DNA of 64,000 nucleotides from Nocardioides aquaticus (GTDB lineage Bacteria; Actinomycetota; Actinomycetes; Propionibacteriales; Nocardioidaceae), in contig NZ_CP075371.1 in assembly GCF_018459925.1 (NCBI RefSeq), forward strand, positions 372,001-436,000. The letters are read 5' to 3'. Both the position numbers and the translations under genes were made by a program. The notes beneath the pieces were generated by a model. The model made no database searches, had not been told where the DNA came from, and was given only the letters and a program-made list of their open reading frames with translations. Positions 57,308 to 64,000 of this stretch are shown piece by piece; positions within the stretch are counted from its first letter, which is position 1; the number at the start of each line of letters is the position of its first letter.

Positions 57308-57687
57308 GCCCGGGCCGGGCCGGGTCCCGGGGGCGCGGGTCCGAGCGGGGCGCTGCCACGGCGTACGCCGCCGTCGTGGTCGGGGTGGTGCTGCTCCTGG
57401 GGTGCGTCCTGGCGGTGGTGGCCGCCGTGGTGGTCGACCTGCGCCGCGCCCAGGCGGCCGCCGACCTCGCGGCCCTGGCCGGGGCGGTGGCCGCAGGGAC
57501 GGGCGAGGACCCGTGCGCGGCGGCCGGCGCGGTCGCGGCGGCCAACGGCGCGACCCTGACGTCCTGCGCCCCGGCCGGGCGCGAGGTGACGCTCGAGGTC
57601 CGGGTCGCCGGCCCGCGGTGGCTGGGGCTGGCCGCGGACCCGACGGCGCGGGCACGCGCGGGCCCTGCCGCCGCGCCGGCCCCGTGA
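57304..57687 (+). CDS. Rv3654c-like TadE/TadG-type exported protein
   Basis: This 127-residue protein has [19 protein letters not shown], a prepilin-like start in which the +5 residue is Tyr rather than Glu, so processing may differ. An exported domain with two cysteines (EDPCAA and TSCAPA), able to form a disulfide, follows. It is the last gene of the Tad operon, equal to Rv3654c by position. The function is presumed to be minor pilus subunit. Confidence 0.8.
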   Translation: MSPGRAGSRGRGSERGAATAYAAVVVGVVLLLGCVLAVVAAVVVDLRRAQAAADLAALAGAVAAGTGEDPCAAAGAVAAANGATLTSCAPAGREVTLEVRVAGPRWLGLAADPTARARAGPAAAPAP

Positions 57688-57733
57688 CGGCCCCGTGACG
57701 GGGCCGGACGCGGCGCCGTGCGCAGCGCCGGGC

Positions 57734-60085
57734 TCAGTCGGGGGTGGCGCCGGCCAGCAGCACGTCGAGCAGCCGGACCGCGCCGTCCTTGTCCAGCGGG
57801 TTGTTCTGGTTGCCGCACTTGGGCGACTGCACGCACGACGGGCAGCCCTCGAGGCACTCGCAGTCGGCGATCGCCGCGCGCGTCGCCCCGAGCCAGGCGC
57901 GGGCGGAGGCGTACCCCCGCTCGGCGAAGCCGGCCCCGCCCGGGTGGCCGTCGTGGACGAAGACGGTCAGCAGCCCCGTGTCGGGGTGGCGGGCGGTGGA
58001 GACGCCGCCGATGTCCCACCGGTCGCAGGTCGCGAAGAGCGGGAGCAGCCCGATCGAGCAGTGCTCGGCGGCGTGGGCCGCGCCCGGAAGGTCGACGGCC
58101 GCGAGCCCGGCCGCGGCCAGCACCTCGTCCGGGACGGTCCACCACACCGCGGCGGTGCGCAGCCGGCGCTCCGGCAGGTCCAGCGGCTCCTCGCCGAGGA
58201 CCTCGCCGCCGGGGACCCGGCGGCGCAGGAAGGCGACGACCTGGTGGGCCACGTCGACCTCGCCCACCGACAGCCGGCACGGGCCCCACCACCGGTGCTC
58301 GCGCTCGGTGACGATCGTGATGTCGGTGAGCTCGCGCGCCGAGGTCGAGTAGTCGACCGGCGTGCGGGTCATCGTGGCGACGTGGTCGTCCAGGTCGAGG
58401 TCGTCGACGTGCCAGGTCTCCCCGCGGTGGACGTAGACCGCACCGGTGTGGACGTCGCCGTGCGCGCGGCCGCCGTCGACCGTGCCGACGACCCGGCCGG
58501 TGCCGGCCTCGACCAGGGAGACCGCGGCGCCGCCCGAGGACCGGATGTCGACGAGGTCGCTGGGGCGACGTCGGTCGGTCCAGAACCAGCCCCGCGGCCG
58601 GCGACGCAGCAGGCCGGCGTCGACCAGGCGGACCAGCACGTCGGCGGTCGCCGGCCCGAACAGCGGGAGGTCCTCGGTGGTCAGCGGCAGCTCGGCGGCC
58701 GCCGCGCACAGGTGCGGGCCCAGCACGTGCGGGTTGTCGGGGTCGAAGACCGACGCCTCGACGGGACGACCCAGCAGGGCCTCGGGGTGGTGGACCAGGT
58801 AGGTGTCCAGCGGGTCGTCGCGGGCTACCAGCACCCCGAGCGAGCCCTGCCCGCCGCGCCCGGCGCGGCCCAGCTGCTGCCAGAGCGCCGCGCGGGTGCC
58901 GGGGAACCCGGCCATCAGCACCGCGTCCAGGCCGCTCACGTCGATGCCGAGCTCGAGGGCGTTGGTCGCCGCCAGCCCGCGGAGGTCGCCACGGCGCAGC
59001 GCCTGCTCGATCTCGCGCCGCTCCTCGGGCAGGTAGCCCCCGCGGTAGGCCGCCACCGTGCGCGACAGCGAGGGGTCGACCTCGGCGAGCAGGCCCGCCG
59101 TGGTCATCGCGACGTGCTCGACACCGCGCCGGGAGCGCACGAACGCCAGCGTGCGCACGTCGTCCAGGACGAGGTCGGTCAGCAGGTCGGCGACCTCGGA
59201 GGAGGCGGCCCGGCGTACGGGGGCGCCGTTCTCGCCGCCGCCCGGGGTCAGCGGCGGCTCCCACAGCGCCAGCGACACCTCGCCGCGCGGCGAGGCGTCG
59301 TCGGTGACGGCCGTGACCGGGAGCCCGGTCAGCCGGCGCGCCGCCACCTCGGGCTCGGCGACCGTGGCCGAGGCCAGCACGAACGTGGGGGAGGCGCCGT
59401 AGCGGGCGCAGATGCGGCGCAGCCGCCGGAGCACCTGGGCCACGTGGGCCCCGAAGACGCCGCGGTAGTGGTGGCACTCGTCGACCACGACGTAGCGCAG
59501 GGCCCCGAGGAAGCGCGCCCACCGCTCGTGCCCGGGCAGCAGCGAGCGGTGCAGCATGTCGGGGTTCGTCAGGACGTACTCGGCGTGGTCGCGCGCCCAG
59601 TCGCGCTGCTCCTGGGGGCTGTCGCCGTCGTGCGTGGTCACCCGGACGCCGAGGGCCAGGAAGTCCAGGGCGGCGAGCTGGTCCTGGGCCAGGGCCTTGG
59701 TGGGGGCGAGGTAGAGCACGGTGGCGCCGCGCTGCAGCCGCGGGCCGCGGGCGGCGAGCACGTCGGAGAGCGCCGGCAGCTGGTAGGCCAGCGACTTGCC
59801 CGAGGCCGTCCCGGTCGAGAGCACCACGTGGCCGCCCTGGTGGGCGGTCTCGGCCGCGGCCACCTGGTGCGCCCAGGGCGTGGCCACGCCGCGGGCCGCG
59901 AAGGCCGTCACGACCTCCGCCGGCGCCCAGGCCGGCCACGGTGCGTGACGCGCGGCGCGGGGGGCCAGCGTCTCCAGGTGGGTCAGCCGGTCGGCGCGAC
60001 CCGGGAGCGCCACCAGCCGGTCCAGGGCCGCGCGACCGCGCGGCGGGGCCACGGTCACGGCGGGCTGGGGCGGGGGCACGGACAC
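57734..60085 (-). CDS. DECH-box helicase with C-terminal zinc-binding domain (MrfA/DUF1998-like)
   Basis: This 783-residue SF2 helicase has motif [10 protein letters not shown], motif Ia [10 protein letters not shown], motif [12 protein letters not shown] and motif [13 protein letters not shown]. The C-terminal part contains clustered cysteines ([10 protein letters not shown], then PKCG), the zinc site of the MrfA/DUF1998 group involved in DNA repair. It corresponds to Rv3649. GTG 60085 is chosen; no ribosome site is evident, consistent with a leaderless mRNA. It ends convergent with the Tad operon. Confidence 0.9.
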   Translation of the reverse strand: MSVPPPQPAVTVAPPRGRAALDRLVALPGRADRLTHLETLAPRAARHAPWPAWAPAEVVTAFAARGVATPWAHQVAAAETAHQGGHVVLSTGTASGKSLAYQLPALSDVLAARGPRLQRGATVLYLAPTKALAQDQLAALDFLALGVRVTTHDGDSPQEQRDWARDHAEYVLTNPDMLHRSLLPGHERWARFLGALRYVVVDECHHYRGVFGAHVAQVLRRLRRICARYGASPTFVLASATVAEPEVAARRLTGLPVTAVTDDASPRGEVSLALWEPPLTPGGGENGAPVRRAASSEVADLLTDLVLDDVRTLAFVRSRRGVEHVAMTTAGLLAEVDPSLSRTVAAYRGGYLPEERREIEQALRRGDLRGLAATNALELGIDVSGLDAVLMAGFPGTRAALWQQLGRAGRGGQGSLGVLVARDDPLDTYLVHHPEALLGRPVEASVFDPDNPHVLGPHLCAAAAELPLTTEDLPLFGPATADVLVRLVDAGLLRRRPRGWFWTDRRRPSDLVDIRSSGGAAVSLVEAGTGRVVGTVDGGRAHGDVHTGAVYVHRGETWHVDDLDLDDHVATMTRTPVDYSTSARELTDITIVTEREHRWWGPCRLSVGEVDVAHQVVAFLRRRVPGGEVLGEEPLDLPERRLRTAAVWWTVPDEVLAAAGLAAVDLPGAAHAAEHCSIGLLPLFATCDRWDIGGVSTARHPDTGLLTVFVHDGHPGGAGFAERGYASARAWLGATRAAIADCECLEGCPSCVQSPKCGNQNNPLDKDGAVRLLDVLLAGATPD

Positions 60086-60226
60086 CCCGCCAGTGTGCCA
60101 ACCGGCGCCGACACGGGCCGACAACGCACCGCGGCGGGTGCGGCGAGGCCCGGCGAGCCGTGGTTTCATAAGGCTGCCGCGACCCGTGGCACCGCCGTCC
60201 CGGCGGGATCGACCGGAGGAGGCGCC

Positions 60227-60565
60227 GTGGACCTCAGCCTCGAGACGCGCGAGGTCGGCAACCGCACCGTCGTCGCGGTCGGCGGCGAGATCGACGTCTA
60301 CACCGCGCCGAAGCTGCGCGACACCATCTCCGACCTGGTCGCCTCCGGGCACTACCACCTGGTCGTGGACATGCGGGGTGTCGAGTTCCTCGACTCCACG
60401 GGGCTGGGCGTGCTGGTCGGCGGGCTGAAGAAGGTCCGCGCCCACGACGGCTCGCTAGAGCTGGTCTGCCACCAGGACCGGCTGCTGAAGATCTTCCGGA
60501 TCACCGGCCTGGCGAAGGTGTTCGTCATCCACGACGACGCCGACCAGGCCCTCTCCGCCGGCTGA
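60227..60565 (+). CDS. bldG: Anti-sigma factor antagonist, BldG-like STAS protein
   Basis: This 112-residue STAS protein closely follows the BldG pattern: [14 protein letters not shown], then [25 protein letters not shown] is the core (read here in parts), with the phosphorylated serine at Ser57 in DSTG, and [13 protein letters not shown]. It binds an anti-sigma factor when unphosphorylated and thereby frees a stress or developmental sigma factor. GTG 60227 follows GGAGGAGGC. No anti-sigma gene is adjacent; hppA comes next, whereas in Streptomyces an anti-sigma gene follows bldG. Confidence 0.9.
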   Translation: MDLSLETREVGNRTVVAVGGEIDVYTAPKLRDTISDLVASGHYHLVVDMRGVEFLDSTGLGVLVGGLKKVRAHDGSLELVCHQDRLLKIFRITGLAKVFVIHDDADQALSAG

Positions 60566-60578
60566 GCCACCTCCGCCC

Positions 60579-60594
60579 GCCGTCCCCGGACGGC
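60579..60594 (+). terminator. Hairpin after bldG
   Basis: GCCGTC-CCCG-GACGGC lies 14 bp beyond the bldG stop and separates it from the hppA promoter. Confidence 0.45.
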
Positions 60595-60624
60595 CGATCC
60601 GCCGCGCCGCAGGCCGCGCGGCCG

Positions 60625-60679
60625 ATGACGCGCGCCCCGGACCGTGCGTACACTCCCGCTTGACGTGACCTGGGTCACA
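60625..60679 (+). promoter_or_regulatory. hppA promoter and CRP-like palindrome
   Basis: ATGACG (60625-60630) and TACACT (60649-60654) form a -35/-10 pair with 18-bp spacing, giving a start near 60661. CGTGACCTGGGTCACA (60664-60679) matches TGTGA-N6-TCACA at 9 of 10 positions and lies just downstream of that start, a position suited to repression. Confidence 0.5.
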
Positions 60680-60714
60680 CGACCGGGTCCTCATGCTCGT
60701 GAGCAGGAGGAAGC

Positions 60715-63087
<2,373 letters not shown>

Positions 63088-63092
63088 CCGTC

Positions 63093-63107
63093 CCGGGGCC
63101 GCCCCGG
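63093..63107 (+). terminator. Short hairpin after hppA
   Basis: CCGGGG-CCG-CCCCGG lies five bases after the hppA stop. Confidence 0.45.
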
Positions 63108-63127
63108 CACGGTGGCATGCTCGGGGT

Positions 63128-63934
63128 GTGAGCGGGCTGGAGCGGATCGCGGTCGTCTCCGACGTGCACGGCAACCTGGGCGCCTTCGAGGCCGTGCTGG
63201 CCGACGTCGGGGCCCGCGGGATCAGCCGGGTGCTCAACCTCGGCGACCACGTCGGCAAGGGCCCGCGCGGGCGGGAGGTCGTCGACCTGGCCCGGGAGCG
63301 GTGCGAGGTCAACGTCCTGGGCAACTGGGACGACTTCCTGCCCGACCCCGACCGGACCTACGACGACGAGGCACTGGCCTGGTGGCGGGCCCAGCTCGCA
63401 CCGGGGCAGGGGGAGTGGCTGCGGGCGCAGCCGTTCTGCCACGACCTGCTGCTGAGCGGACGGCGGGTCCGGCTGATGCACGCCTCGGCGCGCAGCGTCC
63501 ACCGCCGGGTCCGCTACGACCACGACGGCGCGGAGTTCCTCGGCCAGTTCGCCGCCACCGACGCGACGCGGGCGGCGCTCGGCGAGGTCCCCGACCCCGA
63601 CGTCGTCGTCTACGGCGACAGCCACGACCCGTTCTACGAGACCCAGTTCGGCCGGACCCTGGTCAACGCCGGCAGCGTCGGCAACTGCGTCTACGACCCC
63701 ACCCCGGTCTACGTCGTGCTCGAGGGCGTCGTCGACGCCGGGGACCCGGCGCCGTTCGGGGTCTCCTTCGTCCGGGTGCCCTACGACGTCGAGGCCGAGC
63801 TGGCCCACGCCCGCGCGGTGGGGATGCCGGCGTACGACGGGTGGGCCGCCGAGCTGCGCCACGGCGTCTACCGCGGGGTCGCCCAGGCCTGGCGGGACGG
63901 GACCTGGTCCACCGACGACTACCACCACCGCTGA
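63128..63934 (+). CDS. Calcineurin-like metallophosphoesterase
   Basis: This 268-residue cytosolic protein has metal motifs VVSDVHGN, LGDHVGKGP, LGNWDD (variant of GNHD) and VYGDSHDP (variant of GHTH), with VNAGSVGNCVYD, typical of the YfcE/MJ0936-like group that cleaves phosphodiesters or diadenosine polyphosphates. It differs from the membrane-anchored enzyme at 18803. GTG 63128 has CATGCT six bases upstream, consistent with a leaderless mRNA. Confidence 0.86.
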   Translation: MSGLERIAVVSDVHGNLGAFEAVLADVGARGISRVLNLGDHVGKGPRGREVVDLARERCEVNVLGNWDDFLPDPDRTYDDEALAWWRAQLAPGQGEWLRAQPFCHDLLLSGRRVRLMHASARSVHRRVRYDHDGAEFLGQFAATDATRAALGEVPDPDVVVYGDSHDPFYETQFGRTLVNAGSVGNCVYDPTPVYVVLEGVVDAGDPAPFGVSFVRVPYDVEAELAHARAVGMPAYDGWAAELRHGVYRGVAQAWRDGTWSTDDYHHR

Positions 63935-63971
63935 CCCTGGCGCCGGGAACCGGGTCGGGCAGGATGCACGG

Positions 63972-64000
63972 GTGACCGACCTGCCGTACCGCCTGCGCGA
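63972..64000 (+). CDS. Possible start of another gene (cut by window end)
   Basis: GTG 63972 opens a frame of nine codons (VTDLPYRLR) up to the window end. CAGGAT lies six bases upstream, in the leaderless arrangement common here. Too little is visible to name a product. Confidence 0.35.

Overview
The window is chromosomal DNA of a very GC-rich actinobacterium. Markers are WXG100/EccB/EccC/EccD type VII secretion genes, a WhiB-family regulator, a BldG-like antagonist, MarP, an ESX-type layout, frequent GTG starts, four-base ATGA/GTGA gene overlaps, and many apparently leaderless genes with a TAnnnT box 6-8 bases before the start codon. The gene content suggests the Nocardioidaceae (Nocardioides-like); that placement is inferred from content, not from a search.

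Layout. 1-4.3 kb: part of a type VII secretion locus, with eccC reading left off the window and two WXG100 genes plus eccD and eccB reading right. 4.4-10.5 kb: a secreted M14 metallocarboxypeptidase, a membrane alpha/beta hydrolase, and an unusual HTH-ECF S-component fusion. 10.7-17.7 kb: tRNA-Ser, the SRP RNA, and a dnaX-ybaB-recR-DUF5063 group followed by ask-asd (aspartate family amino acids and cell wall precursors). 17.7-25.6 kb: tRNA-Pro, a metallophosphoesterase, GatB/YqeY, a class A PBP (ponA2 type), a WhiB4/WblA regulator and two ArsA-like ATPases. 25.6-34.3 kb: 3-oxoacid CoA transferase, then DUF4177-RidA-NUDIX-MBL, crp, and nth-tlpA-NUDIX-marP. 34.4-40.6 kb: holin-like protein, NhaA, acetyl-CoA synthetase and the acetate symporter pair. 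40.8-50.5 kb: nirBD with a HemD-winged helix regulator, a LytS/LytT-controlled symporter module, a CbiX-type chelatase and a methyltransferase. 50.5-57.7 kb: a conserved hypothetical, a probable Ms1/6S-like RNA, a HAD hydrolase and a Tad pilus operon. 57.7-64 kb: a DECH-box helicase, a BldG-like protein, a proton-pumping pyrophosphatase, a metallophosphoesterase and the first codons of one more gene.

From memory of the M. tuberculosis map, most of 11-60 kb follows the order dnaX-recR-ask/asd-Rv3683-ponA2-whiB4-Rv3680/3679-Rv3678A-Rv3676(crp)-nth-Rv3673c-Rv3672c-marP-Rv3669-acs-Rv3662c-MTS2823-Rv3661-Rv3660c...Rv3654c-Rv3649. Sections without that counterpart (scoAB, nhaA, and the 38.6-50.5 kb transport/nitrite block) look lineage-specific. 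Possible shared control of carbon metabolism is suggested by CRP-like palindromes before scoAB, the acetate symporter and hppA.

Sequence caveats: dnaX and marP each carry one apparent single-base deletion, and one hypothetical gene has an in-frame TAG. These are either real lesions or sequencing errors. Three intergenic sites carry tandem copies of the same 22-bp unit, the clearest unexplained repeat family here. The best candidate for an overlooked element is the structured RNA at about 51.30-51.47 kb.
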